Source: Alphaproteobacteria bacterium CG1_02_46_17 (GTDB lineage Bacteria > Pseudomonadota > Alphaproteobacteria > Micavibrionales > Micavibrionaceae). Taken from it: a stretch of DNA of 45,260 nucleotides. Below the pieces are notes generated by a model. That model did no database searches, was not told where the DNA came from, and saw only the letters and a program-made list of their open reading frames with translations. Made by a program: the position numbers and the translations under genes. The stretch's first letter is position 1. Each line of letters begins with the position of its first letter. The DNA lies in NCBI GenBank assembly GCA_001871905.1, contig MNUG01000016.1, positions 1 through 45,260 on the forward strand. The letters are read 5' to 3'. Positions 1 to 8,340 of the stretch are shown here, piece by piece.

Positions 1-663
1 GGATTTGCTGGCGCAAGCGCTCAAGAAAAGACATGAGGTGAGCAGTAAAGGTATTGATTTTGTTGTAGTGGTTGTAAATTTCATATTGCTAAAGTTCCTC
101 TGCGTTAAAAAGTAAAACGACCACCAGATTTCTCTGGTAGTCGGGGAGTTTGTAACCGTCATGTAAACGGCGCAGCCTATTTGCTTGCGCTATTATATTC
201 AGCTGCCTCCCCGACCAAAGGTCGAGAGGCAGCATCATTGGTAACGGCCTGATGCTGTTTAGGCCGTACATGAGGGGTTACAACGCCCCAGAATTCCCAG
301 ATGGAAATTCATGACATGACACTAACGAAGAGGTGAGAAACCGTCAATCTTTACAGTCGCTAAAAAACCCTCTGAATAGATGGTGTGGTTCCCTCTTTTC
401 TAAAGGAGGCGGAGGGGGTATAATTTAGCACAGTACAATTCCTTGATATGTACTGTGCTAACTGAAGACAAGTGGCACATGAGGGTCAAAAAATAAGGTA
501 AAAAGAACAAGCTTGCGCCGTTCTTACAAAAAATAGCAACTCGGTCAGGCGCGTAGCTAGGACACCATTTGTCCTGCATGACACCTTGAGAGATGTCCTA
601 TTTGATCCTTGTAAGAGGTTCTTTTCTCTTTTCGATAGGAATACTTAAAAGCCCCATTCACAT
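1..663. other. Gene-poor left flank, probably inside an integrated element
   Basis: I see no gene here that I can support. One 60-codon minus-strand frame (89-271) is open but matches no family I know. The stretch is rich in small inverted repeats: a perfect 13-bp pair at 425-437 and 449-461, a 6-bp pair at 559-564 and 570-575, and a short one near 125-140. It lies beyond the stop codon of the P4-type integrase, so by position it belongs to the element that uses the tRNA-Ser. That assignment is inference, because the far end of the element is outside the window. Confidence 0.5.
425..461. repeat. Perfect 13-bp inverted repeat, 11-nt spacer
   Basis: TTAGCACAGTACA at 425-437 is followed by its exact reverse complement at 449-461. 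There is no T-run on either side, so it does not look like an intrinsic terminator. Such sites can be operators or recombinase arm sites; nothing here decides which. Confidence 0.7.
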
Positions 664-686
664 AAAAAGGCGATTATTGTCGCTTT
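664..686 (-). terminator. Likely terminator of the P4-type integrase
   Basis: Read on the minus strand, AAAGCGA, a 6-nt loop and TCGCCTTTTT form a hairpin with one bulged C followed by a T-run. It sits about 30 nt past the integrase stop codon. Confidence 0.45.
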
Positions 687-716
687 AGGACTGAATAGCC
701 GCTAGATATCCATAAA

Positions 717-1937
717 TCAATTTTGTTTCCGAGAATGCGTGAGGCTGGTTATGTTATTCTGCTCTTTCCTCATTTTATCGAGAATATCTGCATAATCCTG
801 CATCATCTTCTTACGTTCCAGCATGTAGGTCGCCTTGTAGTTATAGGCAGAGCGAATTTCATTCGGATCGGAATGAGCAAGCTGGGCTTCAATCGCTTCG
901 GGTTTATAATTCTTCTCATAAAGGATGCTGGATGCAATAGAACGCCACCCATGCCCCGTCATCTTACCCGCATACCCCATGCGGCGCAAAGCCATGAGGA
1001 CAGTTCCGTTGCTGATATGCTTTGATTTGCTTGCTGGGCTGTGGAAAATATGGGTCTTATCTCCTGTCTGTTTGTGCAGCAATTTTAGGACTTCTAAAGC
1101 CTGTCTAGATAATGGCACAATATGAGGGCGTTTCATTTTCATGCGTTCTTTGGGGATATTCCATTCTTCCCGCTCCCAGTTGATTTCATCCCAACACGCT
1201 CCAATCAATTCCCCCGTGCGGACAAAAGTCAGCGCCAAGAGTTGCATAGCGTATTTACTAAAATCAGGCTCTCTGGCTTCTATAGCCTGTAATAGGGCAG
1301 GGAGTTCATCCAAGGGCAAAGACGCATGATGCTCTTTCTCCTGTGTTGGTAATATCCCGCGAAGGTCAGAGGCTGGATTGTGGGTACAAAGTCCACGGGT
1401 TGCAGCATATCTGAAAATCTGCCCAATAATTTGCTTTACCCGTTTGGCGGTTTCTATCGTTCCTTTGGCTGCTATACGGTCTATAACGCGCACAATATCG
1501 GGAATGGTGATTTCCGTGATAGGAAGTGCGCCAATAGATGGAAAAACTAATCTTTCCAGTTTCTCCATGTTTTGCTTGGTGTATTTATCATTTAAGCCTT
1601 TTTGCATGTTATCTATCCAAAGGTGGGAAACACGTTCGAACGTGTTTTGCCCCTCCATAGCTCTGCGTAGTTTTTCGGCTCTTTTGTGCGTTGTAGGGTG
1701 CTTTCCTGTCTCTAAAATCGCTCTGGCATCGTCTCTGAGTTTTCTGGCCTGTGCTAAGCCCACTGTCGGATATTTTCCCAAGGCGGTCATTTGTGGTTTG
1801 CCAAGATGATAAAAACGGTAACGCCATAGCTTGCTGCCTGTCGGAGATACCTCCAGACATAGCCCATTGCTATCTGTAACCCTATAAAGTTTTTCTCTGG
1901 GTTTGAGGTGTTTAATCGCAAGCTCGGTAAGCGGCAT
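717..1937 (-). CDS. P4-type tyrosine site-specific integrase
   Basis: This 406-aa protein is a full-length tyrosine recombinase of the P4/prophage type, which integrates and excises mobile elements, usually at the 3' end of a tRNA gene. Residues 1-85 look like the N-terminal arm-binding DUF4102 domain (LTELAIKHLKP start, KLWRYRF), 98-185 the SAM-like core-binding domain, and 205-390 the catalytic domain. Visible catalytic residues are R240 (VRTGEL), H329 and R332 (HGWR), H355 (QLAHSD) and the probable nucleophile Y365 (AYN). The ATG at 1937 has an AAAGGA Shine-Dalgarno. The gene starts about 145 bp beyond the 3' end of tRNA-Ser(UGA) and reads away from it, the usual layout when the tRNA is the attachment site. 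The rest of the element should lie left of the window. It looks intact. Confidence 0.95.
   Translation of the reverse strand: MPLTELAIKHLKPREKLYRVTDSNGLCLEVSPTGSKLWRYRFYHLGKPQMTALGKYPTVGLAQARKLRDDARAILETGKHPTTHKRAEKLRRAMEGQNTFERVSHLWIDNMQKGLNDKYTKQNMEKLERLVFPSIGALPITEITIPDIVRVIDRIAAKGTIETAKRVKQIIGQIFRYAATRGLCTHNPASDLRGILPTQEKEHHASLPLDELPALLQAIEAREPDFSKYAMQLLALTFVRTGELIGACWDEINWEREEWNIPKERMKMKRPHIVPLSRQALEVLKLLHKQTGDKTHIFHSPASKSKHISNGTVLMALRRMGYAGKMTGHGWRSIASSILYEKNYKPEAIEAQLAHSDPNEIRSAYNYKATYMLERKKMMQDYADILDKMRKEQNNITSLTHSRKQN
1628..1647. repeat. Perfect 20-bp palindrome inside the integrase gene
   Basis: AAACACGTTCGAACGTGTTT is its own reverse complement and lies in the codons around residues 97-103 of the P4-type integrase. 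A palindrome with nearly the same half site (CACGTT) lies inside the second integrase at 3448-3465. Confidence 0.8.
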
Positions 1938-2000
1938 AGCATATCCTTTCTACGCTTAATTCTACACATTAAGCATTCGGATTGCAATGGGATTAATTGG

Positions 2001-2018
2001 ACGTAAAAAGACGTAAAA
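2001..2018. repeat. Tandem ACGTAAAA repeat, possible integrase arm sites
   Basis: ACGTAAAA occurs twice, at 2001-2008 and 2011-2018, in the gap between the tRNA-Ser 3' end and the integrase start codon. Short direct repeats flanking an att core are typical of integrase arm binding, but the function is inferred from position only. Confidence 0.4.
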
Positions 2019-2041
2019 CCCAATGATTTATTGGGTTTTTT
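2015..2041 (-). terminator. Terminator downstream of tRNA-Ser
   Basis: AAAACCCAAT (2015-2024) and ATTGGGTTTT (2030-2039) form a 10-bp stem around a 5-nt loop. On the minus strand it lies about 45 nt past the tRNA and ends in TTTT; on the plus strand it ends in a longer T-run, so it may work both ways. Confidence 0.65.
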
Positions 2042-2082
2042 ATATTTATTAGGATGTCTTTGGAAGCCTTAGAATCTGTAAA

Positions 2083-2172
<90 letters not shown>

Positions 2173-2228
2173 GGTATCATGTGTGTTAGTGTGCTCTTTA
2201 TATCAAAAAAATTATGTATTTCAAGAGG

Positions 2229-3500
2229 CTATATTTCGTCCTCTGTCGATTTCTTTGGTCTTCTACGTTTCTTGACGTTAATGGCAGAAGCGTCCAACGT
2301 GTTTTTGAGGTGGGCTGCGTAGAATTGCTCGATCATCTCGACGCTTGTCCTGCAGTTTTTGGCAATCTGATAAATATCTGCACCTTCCATCAGGCGGAGG
2401 CATATATAGGTGTGGCGAAGGCTGTAGGCTGTTCTTACATTTCCGTCACGATCAAATTTCAAATTAAGCTCATCAAGAACTTTGTTCAAAACATCACGAG
2501 GGGTTTTCCCAAATATTTTGTCAGTTGGTTTCCCATTATGGCGCTTTTGCATACGTTGGAAAGGTAGGATTGCTCCCGTCATGCTTTTACAATATCCGAC
2601 GCCGCGTTTGCCGCGTACTTCGATTTCAAGAAGGCGTTCGCCTGTTCCGTCGTCTGTCACGATTGTGACATCCCTGTATTCAAGCCGTCCGGCTTCATCT
2701 GGTCTCAGGCCAGTATTGGCCATGAAGAGAACATAGTCATGCAAATCTTCCCATACGTCTTTATAGCGCTCTCGGGAAGGGGCTTTTGCGCGTTCACGCG
2801 TGGCTTCATAAAGTAGCTTATACTCTTCGGGTGAAAACCATGCACGGTGTTTTACTTTTCCTGAAACTTTATAGGGAGGGGAGATATCAGGTACAGCGTC
2901 AATCCAGCCGTAACGATGCGCGGTCTTTAAAACCAAGCGCAAGGTTACAGTTTCATGATGCAAGGTGCTGCGGGAAGGGATTTTTCCCTTATAACCGTTT
3001 GTACTTCTTGCAATCCTGTACTCCTGAACAAGTCCCGCATTGATTTCTTTTACGGGTTTATTGCCAAAGAAGGGCATTAGGTGAACCCTTGCCCTCATCT
3101 CGTGTTGCGCCGTCCATTCTTTATTTCTCTCACCTTGGGTAATGACGCTATATTCCGCGATAAATTTTGCTGCTGCTTCGGCAAAAGTTGGGCCTGTCGC
3201 CGTTTTCTTTCTAGGAGTCAATGGGCTGTGCAAACTCGGAGCAGGGGCATCCATTATCTGATAGGGGGATGCTTTGTTCAGAAGAAATTGCGTGTGTCCG
3301 GTTTCCTGCATTCTTTTGGAATCAACGTAAACCGCCATGTACCATTCACGGGCGTATTCCATCGCCATGGAAAGCGTTTTATGTTTCGTTGACTTGCGGT
3401 GGTTGCGTCCATTCAGGTAGGTGGAGCATTGCCAATATTCGCTATTATCACGTTTATAAACGTGAACCTTTCCATCCATTAAGGTGTAGTTCTCACTCAT
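2229..3500 (-). CDS. Tyrosine-type site-specific integrase, second family
   Basis: This 423-aa protein is a second tyrosine recombinase, unrelated at the N terminus to the P4-type one next door. It has an N-terminal arm-type region (about 1-80, YWQCSTYLNGR), a SAM-like core-binding region (about 105-210) and a C-terminal catalytic domain. Visible catalytic signals are the box I arginine in NTGLRPDEA, the box II arginine in YSLRHTY and the probable nucleophile tyrosine in EQFYAAH. As in many alphaproteobacterial relatives, the first histidine of box II is replaced. The ATG at 3500 has a GGGGG-rich Shine-Dalgarno; a GTG one codon upstream is an alternative. It fills nearly all the space between the intact tRNA-Ser and a second tRNA-Ser half, so it is the only gene of a possible minimal element. 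The reading frame is uninterrupted. Confidence 0.92.
   Translation of the reverse strand: MSENYTLMDGKVHVYKRDNSEYWQCSTYLNGRNHRKSTKHKTLSMAMEYAREWYMAVYVDSKRMQETGHTQFLLNKASPYQIMDAPAPSLHSPLTPRKKTATGPTFAEAAAKFIAEYSVITQGERNKEWTAQHEMRARVHLMPFFGNKPVKEINAGLVQEYRIARSTNGYKGKIPSRSTLHHETVTLRLVLKTAHRYGWIDAVPDISPPYKVSGKVKHRAWFSPEEYKLLYEATRERAKAPSRERYKDVWEDLHDYVLFMANTGLRPDEAGRLEYRDVTIVTDDGTGERLLEIEVRGKRGVGYCKSMTGAILPFQRMQKRHNGKPTDKIFGKTPRDVLNKVLDELNLKFDRDGNVRTAYSLRHTYICLRLMEGADIYQIAKNCRTSVEMIEQFYAAHLKNTLDASAINVKKRRRPKKSTEDEI
3448..3465. repeat. Perfect 18-bp palindrome inside the second integrase gene
   Basis: TCACGTTTATAAACGTGA is self-complementary and lies near the 5' end of the coding sequence. The half site CACGTT is shared with the 20-bp palindrome in the other integrase gene. 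Confidence 0.75.
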
Positions 3501-3510
3501 CACTAGCCCC

Positions 3511-3556
3511 CATCGGTTTTAAAAACCGGTTGGTGCAAACACACGAAAAGTGTGTA
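3511..3556. repeat. Two small inverted repeats upstream of the second integrase
   Basis: An inverted repeat built from CGGTTTT and AAAACCG, and an ACACAC-GAAAA-GTGTGT hairpin, sit in the gap between the second integrase start codon and the tRNA half. They could be promoter elements, operators or integrase arm sites. Confidence 0.4.
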
Positions 3557-3642
3557 AGACATGCGTAAGTGTAAAACAAAAAAGTTAATACTTCTAACTT
3601 ATTGATTTTATTATATTTTTTCGTTAAAAAATAGACTGAAAG

Positions 3643-3684
3643 GGTTTTCAAGACTGGTGCATTCAACCGCTCTGCCACTCACCC
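3643..3684 (-). pseudogene. 5' half of a tRNA-Ser(UGA), probable attachment-site remnant
   Basis: On the minus strand this is GGGTGAG-TG, a serine-type D arm (GCAGAGCGGTTGAATGC) and the anticodon arm up to TCTTGAAAACC. The match to a tRNA then stops: there is no pairing 3' anticodon strand, variable arm, T arm or CCA before the integrase. The last 12 bp (3643-3654) are identical to the anticodon region of the intact tRNA-Ser at 2131-2142, in the same orientation. The acceptor strand GGGTGAG differs from the intact gene's GGAGAGG, so it derives from a different tRNA-Ser or has decayed. The open frame through it is a known kind of false protein derived from tRNA-Ser sequence. Confidence 0.8.
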
Positions 3685-3758
3685 GCTGTTTGAGTATTCA
3701 GGTTGAATATTGGGTCTTTTACATTTTTAGTGGGCGTTCGTCCAGAGTTTTTAGAGGC

Positions 3759-3857
3759 CTATTTGTTTTTCTTCTCTTGTTTGGCCAATTTCTTCTCTTT
3801 TGCTGTCTTAAGTGGTTTTTTCTTTGCGTCTTTTTTGGTGTCTTGGGATTTAGCCAT
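3759..3857 (-). CDS. Very small lysine-rich protein (32 aa)
   Basis: An ATG at 3857 with a good GGAG Shine-Dalgarno (7-nt spacing) opens a 32-residue frame, starting MAKSQDTKKDAKKK, which is roughly half lysine or arginine-like in charge and ends at a TAG. The pattern MAKS-D-KK-x-KK-x-P-x-KT-x-KEK resembles a widespread family of tiny basic proteins of unknown function in Proteobacteria; this recognition is from memory. It has no membrane segment or cysteine and is likely cytosolic, perhaps bound to nucleic acid. It stands alone between the tRNA half and the ABC exporter genes, transcribed away from the latter. The opposite strand also has short open frames here, which I regard as shadows. 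Confidence 0.65.
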   Translation of the reverse strand: MAKSQDTKKDAKKKPLKTAKEKKLAKQEKKNK

Positions 3858-4006
3858 GGTGTTTCTCCAAATGATGTTATTACAATACTAGTATAGCTTA
3901 TTTCTATAGAAACCAATACGGCTATTTTAAGGGCTATTTTGTTTATTTTCTGCATTTTCATATGTTGGGCTTTGCGTTCTGGCCAGCCGGATTGTATAGA
4001 TCTAAT

Positions 4007-4981
4007 ATGAGTGTTTCTGTTTTTGTAGAGTCCTTAAACAAAAGTTTTAAGGTGAGAAAGAAAGAGGGTTTTCTAAAATCCTTGTTTCGCCCTGAATATC
4101 AGGCTGTTCGGGCATTGGATGGTATATCCTTTTCTCTGAATGAGGGAGAAAGGGTTGCCTTCGTTGGGCCAAACGGAGCCGGAAAATCTACTACTATCAA
4201 GATATTATCTGGAATTCTTCATCCTGAATCAGGGCATGTTGAAATTGGAGGGTTTGTTCCGTGGAGTGAGCGCCGGCAGATGGCCTATCAAATCGGGACG
4301 GTTTTCGGGCAAAGATCCCAGTTGTGGTACCATTTACCGGCAAAAGATACGTTTGAGCTGCTTTCCTATGCTTATGACATGGATCGGGGTGATTATATAA
4401 AACGGGCCAAATATCTGGTTGAGGCTTTTGATGCGGGCAGCATTGTTGAAAAGCCGGTACGCCAGTTGTCTTTGGGGGAGCGTATGCGGTGCGAAATTAT
4501 CGCCAGCTTGCTTCATCGCCCCAAAATCTTGTTTTTGGACGAGCCCACGGTCGGTCTGGATGTTGTTTCAAAGGGGATCATTCGCGATCTGGTCAAACAG
4601 GCATCAGATGAAGATGGAACAACCGTTTTACTGACTTCTCATGATACGGGGGATATGGAACGGGTTTGTGATCGTGTGATTGTGATCGACCATGGAAGAA
4701 TAGTTACGGATAAGCCTGTTCGGGATTTAAGGTCGGGATTTATTAAAGAGAAAATAGTAACCCTAGCCATGAAGGAATCTTCAATCGAGTTGTCTATGGG
4801 CGGGGTCAACATCGTCGAAAAGTCTCCGCATCATTTGCAGTTACTAGTGGATACCAGCCAGACATCTGTCGAATTTTTATTACAACATGCGATGCAGAAA
4901 AGCTCTTTGATTGATATTACGGTTGAAGATCCTCCGATGGAAGAGATCATCAAGGCCATATACGCCAACGGGGCCGTATAG
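4007..4981 (+). CDS. ABC-2 type exporter, ATP-binding subunit
   Basis: This 324-aa ATPase powers an ABC-2 type membrane transporter together with the two permeases that follow. Counting from the ATG at 4007, it has Walker A GPNGAGKST (54-62), a Q-loop near 102, signature LSLGE (154-158), Walker B ILFLDEP (174-180) and the switch histidine H212 (TSHD). A C-terminal domain of about 90 residues follows, as in the COG4586 group; that group pairs with COG4587 and COG3694 permeases, which fits here. The cargo of this family is unknown in most species. An in-frame ATG at 3962 would add 15 residues, but similarity to the family begins at MSVSVFVESL, so I chose 4007; neither start has a strong Shine-Dalgarno. 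It abuts the first permease with no gap. Confidence 0.9.
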   Translation: MSVSVFVESLNKSFKVRKKEGFLKSLFRPEYQAVRALDGISFSLNEGERVAFVGPNGAGKSTTIKILSGILHPESGHVEIGGFVPWSERRQMAYQIGTVFGQRSQLWYHLPAKDTFELLSYAYDMDRGDYIKRAKYLVEAFDAGSIVEKPVRQLSLGERMRCEIIASLLHRPKILFLDEPTVGLDVVSKGIIRDLVKQASDEDGTTVLLTSHDTGDMERVCDRVIVIDHGRIVTDKPVRDLRSGFIKEKIVTLAMKESSIELSMGGVNIVEKSPHHLQLLVDTSQTSVEFLLQHAMQKSSLIDITVEDPPMEEIIKAIYANGAV

Positions 4982-5770
4982 ATGATTAAATATTTCCATT
5001 TTGCCCGCATTGCATTTGGGGATCATTTAAAAAACAGATTGCGCATGTTTACGCGTTATCTAATTTTTTTACTTCTGTGTTGGGTAATGATTGCCATGTG
5101 GCAGCTAATCTATCATTCAGGATATGGCCCTGCATCTATATCGGTTGTTGATATGGGATGGTATATGGCCTTTGCACAAATGATGTTTTTTCTTTCACCG
5201 CGACTATTTGTTGTCATTGATGATGATGTAAGGTCGGGAAATATAGGATATTTTCTTAATCGGCCTATGCCGTACTTATGGATGAGATTTGCCGAAGGGG
5301 TGGGGGCTTTGTGCGCCAATCTCTGGGTTTATTATATTATATCCCTACCATTTTTTTACTGGATGGTGGGAGGGTGGCCCTCAGGTGGTTTTATTTGCAT
5401 TGCTGCCGTGATGGCGACCTTGGTTCTGTCATCAGTCTTACATTTGATGTTTCAGGTTTGTGCAGGGCTGAGTACCTTCTGGACCAATGATGCGATCTTT
5501 ATTTATCATTCCTATCAAAAATTCTGTTTGTTGTTGGGGGGTATTTATGTGCCACTGTTTTTGTATCCCGATTTGATGCAGGCCGATTTATTGAAGTTTC
5601 TCCCTTTCGCGTCCTTGATCGGCAATCCCGTTGGTTTGATTTTTAACGTTAACTGGGGGTTGCTTGGAGAAGTTATTCTTTTACAACTATTCTGGATTGG
5701 TGCGGTTGGTATTGGATTGCATTTTTTGTATAAAGTTTGTTTGAGAAGGGTTGAGGTCAATGGTGGGTAA
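4982..5770 (+). CDS. ABC-2 type transporter permease, first subunit
   Basis: This 262-aa hydrophobic protein has about six membrane segments (for example near 22-42, 60-75, 112-130, 140-165, 175-195 and 230-252) and no extracellular domain. By size, order and sequence it fits the COG4587-type permease that pairs with the ATPase just upstream. Its ATG follows the ATPase stop codon directly, so the genes are translationally coupled. The N-terminal amphipathic YFHFARIAFGDHLKNRLRM helix is typical of these permeases. The transported molecule cannot be told from the sequence. Confidence 0.85.
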   Translation: MIKYFHFARIAFGDHLKNRLRMFTRYLIFLLLCWVMIAMWQLIYHSGYGPASISVVDMGWYMAFAQMMFFLSPRLFVVIDDDVRSGNIGYFLNRPMPYLWMRFAEGVGALCANLWVYYIISLPFFYWMVGGWPSGGFICIAAVMATLVLSSVLHLMFQVCAGLSTFWTNDAIFIYHSYQKFCLLLGGIYVPLFLYPDLMQADLLKFLPFASLIGNPVGLIFNVNWGLLGEVILLQLFWIGAVGIGLHFLYKVCLRRVEVNGG

Positions 5771-6545
5771 TCTTGCTTTCCTTCTTTCTCTGATCAGGAT
5801 GACATTCAGATCAGCCACTATGCAGCGCGGTGCAATGTTGATCCGTGCCATATTCAGCATCACTACCCATTTGATTTATATCCCGATTTGGCTGGTTATT
5901 TTTTCAGTGGCTCCTGATATTCAGGGGTGGAGAATTGAACACGCTTTATTTGCGTATGGTCTTTCTATCTGCTGTTGGGGGATTGTCTCATTATTTGCGT
6001 TCGGGCTTCGGACTATTCCCGAACAAATAGATCATGGCGAGTTGGATGCCTATTTGACGTTACCCAAACCAGTTTTGTTATCGGCGGCGATCAGCTCATC
6101 ACGAAATACCGGATTGGGGGAAGTGCTATTTGGTCTTGGTTTGTTGATATTCTGCGGACTACATTTTGGGGTTTCTCTGGTTCTTCTTCCTTTATTCCTA
6201 ATAATGGGGAGTGTGGTTTTTGCCAGTGGCATTTTATTTTTTGCAACAATCGGTTTCTGGTTAAAACAGTTTTATGCTTCCGCCGAAGAAATTTATTTTA
6301 ATTTTAATTTGATGGCATCACGACCTGCTCCGATTTTTAGTGGAGTGATTAAAATATTGGCTCTAACTCTTATACCGGTTAGTTTGATGACGCATATTCC
6401 TGTTCAATTTGTTTTTGAACATCACTGGAAGGTTCTTATATTTGCAGTATTAGGTGTCGTTGGATATGCTGTCTTGGCCGTTTCTTTTTTTCATTTGGGA
6501 CTGAAACACTATGAGTCAGGAAACAGGTTCGGAGTGAGAGGATAA
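5760..6545 (+). CDS. ABC-2 type transporter permease, second subunit
   Basis: This 261-aa membrane protein with about six predicted membrane segments matches the COG3694 type of permease and completes the ABC-2 trio. The ATG at 5760 overlaps the end of the first permease by 11 bp and has a GAGG just upstream; a TTG at 5751 is an alternative start. The segment FGLRTIPEQIDHGELDAYLTLP, here split by eye around residues 82-104, resembles the conserved cytoplasmic loop of the family that contacts the ATPase. It ends immediately before the DUF218 gene. A role in exporting an envelope component would suit the cell-wall genes that follow, but this is only suggestive. Confidence 0.85.
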   Translation: MVGNLAFLLSLIRMTFRSATMQRGAMLIRAIFSITTHLIYIPIWLVIFSVAPDIQGWRIEHALFAYGLSICCWGIVSLFAFGLRTIPEQIDHGELDAYLTLPKPVLLSAAISSSRNTGLGEVLFGLGLLIFCGLHFGVSLVLLPLFLIMGSVVFASGILFFATIGFWLKQFYASAEEIYFNFNLMASRPAPIFSGVIKILALTLIPVSLMTHIPVQFVFEHHWKVLIFAVLGVVGYAVLAVSFFHLGLKHYESGNRFGVRG

Positions 6546-7328
6546 ATGTTTTTCCCCCTATCAAAAATCTTATGGATGATCTTTCAGCCGCTGACATTTG
6601 TCTTGTTAATGGTGATGGCTGGTGTTGTCTTAATCAAATTTCGTATCGGACGGTTCATGCTTCTGTCAGGTTGTTTTCTTTTTATTATCTTTGGTTTTTT
6701 GCCGATTGGGCATAATATCTTATGTTATCTGGAAAATACTTACCCAGCAAACCCGACGCTTCCGGAGGATGTGGACGGAATTATTGTTCTGGGCGGAGCA
6801 ATTGATACAGTTTTGACTTTTTCCCATGCTCAGGTTCAACTGAATGAGAATGCCGAGCGCATAACCGAGATGGTGAGGTTATCCCGATTTTATCCCAAGG
6901 CCAAAATTGTGTTTGCTGGTGGTGACGGCTCTTTAAGCCGTTCTTTAAGTACGGAATCAACTATTATGAATACTTTATTGAAAAATATAGGTTTTAATAC
7001 GGGACGTATCATTTACGAAGACCAATCCCGTAACACATATGAGAATTATTTGTATTCGGTGCGGCTTGTTCATCCACAGGCTGGGGAAAAGTGGGTGTTG
7101 GTAACTTCTGCGTTTCACCTACCTCGTGCGAGTGCCATATTTATGTCCAATGGATGGAGCGTAATCCCATATCCTGCAGGATTTATCACTGACGGAAAAT
7201 ATAGAATTATGCCAAATCTTGATGTTCTTGGGAATTATTACAAGTTACAGGTTGCCGCCAAAGAAATCGTAGGTATCATCGCATATACGCTAACGGAAAG
7301 AATCAAAACTAATGTCAATGATGTCTAG
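6546..7328 (+). CDS. DUF218 / YdcF family envelope protein (ElyC-like)
   Basis: This 260-aa protein has two N-terminal membrane segments (about 8-30 and 37-56) followed by a DUF218 domain (about 70-225). The domain motifs are IIVLGG at the start, FAGGDG in the middle and SAFHLPRA near the end. Size and layout match ElyC/YdcF proteins of the inner membrane; E. coli ElyC affects peptidoglycan or lipid-carrier metabolism, but the reaction of most family members is not known. GAGAGGATAA precedes the ATG, and the start follows the permease stop codon directly. Its 3' end overlaps the lytic transglycosylase gene by 17 bp, linking it to cell-wall turnover. A second DUF218 gene lies at 43883-44515. 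Confidence 0.88.
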   Translation: MFFPLSKILWMIFQPLTFVLLMVMAGVVLIKFRIGRFMLLSGCFLFIIFGFLPIGHNILCYLENTYPANPTLPEDVDGIIVLGGAIDTVLTFSHAQVQLNENAERITEMVRLSRFYPKAKIVFAGGDGSLSRSLSTESTIMNTLLKNIGFNTGRIIYEDQSRNTYENYLYSVRLVHPQAGEKWVLVTSAFHLPRASAIFMSNGWSVIPYPAGFITDGKYRIMPNLDVLGNYYKLQVAAKEIVGIIAYTLTERIKTNVNDV

Positions 7329-8328
7329 GATATCAATGCTGCCGGGTTGTCTGCTGCTTGTTTTCTTGTGGGCCAGCGGGCCTGTTGAAGCCAGCAGTTT
7401 CGAGACGTGGTTGGAAGGGTTCAAAAGACAAGCTGTGGTTCAAGGGATTTCTCCATCAACCTTGCAATCAGCTTTTCAAAATGTTTCTCCTCACCCCCGC
7501 GTGATTGAGTTGGAAGGTAAGCAACCCGAGCGAAAAAAAATCGGATTTGGAAATTATCTGCATAATGTGATGTCCCAGACCCGCATTGATCAGGGGCGTA
7601 TCAATTTTCAGGAAAACAGAAGTCTTTTGAATAAGACGGAGTCTTTGTATGGGGTTCCCGCCGAAGTGATTGTTTCACTTTGGGGGCTCGAGACCAGCTA
7701 TGGTCGCAATACCGGTGGTTTTGATATGATCCAGTCTTTGGCGACATTGGCATGGGAAGGTCGCAGACGTGATTTTTTTGAAAAAGAGTTGATTGCTGCC
7801 TTGGGCATTTTGCAGGGAGGTCATGTTTCCCGTCAGAATTTCAAAGGGTCTTGGGCTGGTGCTATGGGGCAAAACCAGTTTATGCCGACCAGTTGGAAAC
7901 GGTATGCTGTTGATGCCAATGGCGATGGCCATAAGGATATCTGGACAACCAAGTCAGATGTTTTTGCATCATCGGCAAATTATCTGAAAGAAAATGGCTG
8001 GAATTCCAACTATCCATGGGGATGGACAGTAAGTGTTCCAAAGAATGTACCGTTTTCCCTTGTTACAAACAAAACAAAGAAACCTTTGGCTGAATGGATC
8101 AGGCTTGGTGTTCATTTTCAAAGCGGACATATCCCCAGCAATCAGACCCGAACCTTGGCACGTTTGGTTGTTCCTGATGGTGGAGAAGGACGTGCTTATC
8201 TTGTAACGAGTAATTTCGATACTATTTTATCGTGGAATAGATCGGATTACTTTGCCTTGACAGTCGGGTTATTATCCGATTTTGTCGCCAAAAAATCTGC
8301 GGAAGATTCCCCGCAATTCAACAACTAA
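7312..8328 (+). CDS. MltB-like membrane/periplasmic lytic murein transglycosylase
   Basis: This 338-aa protein cleaves the glycan strands of peptidoglycan to give 1,6-anhydro-muramyl ends. A signal peptide (about 1-28, ending near PVEASS) targets it to the periplasm; I see no lipobox cysteine, so it may be soluble rather than a lipoprotein. The SLT_2/MltB catalytic domain covers about 30-325. E127 in WGLETSYG is the expected catalytic acid, and the conserved GAMGQNQFMPTSW and DANGDGHKDIW segments follow. A C-terminal peptidoglycan-binding domain is absent. ATG codons at 7312, 7318 and 7321 are all possible starts. It overlaps the DUF218 gene and precedes rlpA. Confidence 0.92.
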   Translation: MSMMSRISMLPGCLLLVFLWASGPVEASSFETWLEGFKRQAVVQGISPSTLQSAFQNVSPHPRVIELEGKQPERKKIGFGNYLHNVMSQTRIDQGRINFQENRSLLNKTESLYGVPAEVIVSLWGLETSYGRNTGGFDMIQSLATLAWEGRRRDFFEKELIAALGILQGGHVSRQNFKGSWAGAMGQNQFMPTSWKRYAVDANGDGHKDIWTTKSDVFASSANYLKENGWNSNYPWGWTVSVPKNVPFSLVTNKTKKPLAEWIRLGVHFQSGHIPSNQTRTLARLVVPDGGEGRAYLVTSNFDTILSWNRSDYFALTVGLLSDFVAKKSAEDSPQFNN

Positions 8329-8340
8329 AAATTAAAGAAA

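Noticed and set aside
89-271. A 60-codon minus-strand frame in the left flank
   Set aside because: No family match that I know, several hairpins inside and no convincing start signal; kept only as part of the gene-poor region.
3493-3678. A 61-codon minus-strand frame starting MAERLNAPVLKT
   Set aside because: Its first residues translate the tRNA-Ser half; this is a common false protein from tRNA-Ser sequence, and the rest is low-complexity and runs into the integrase start.
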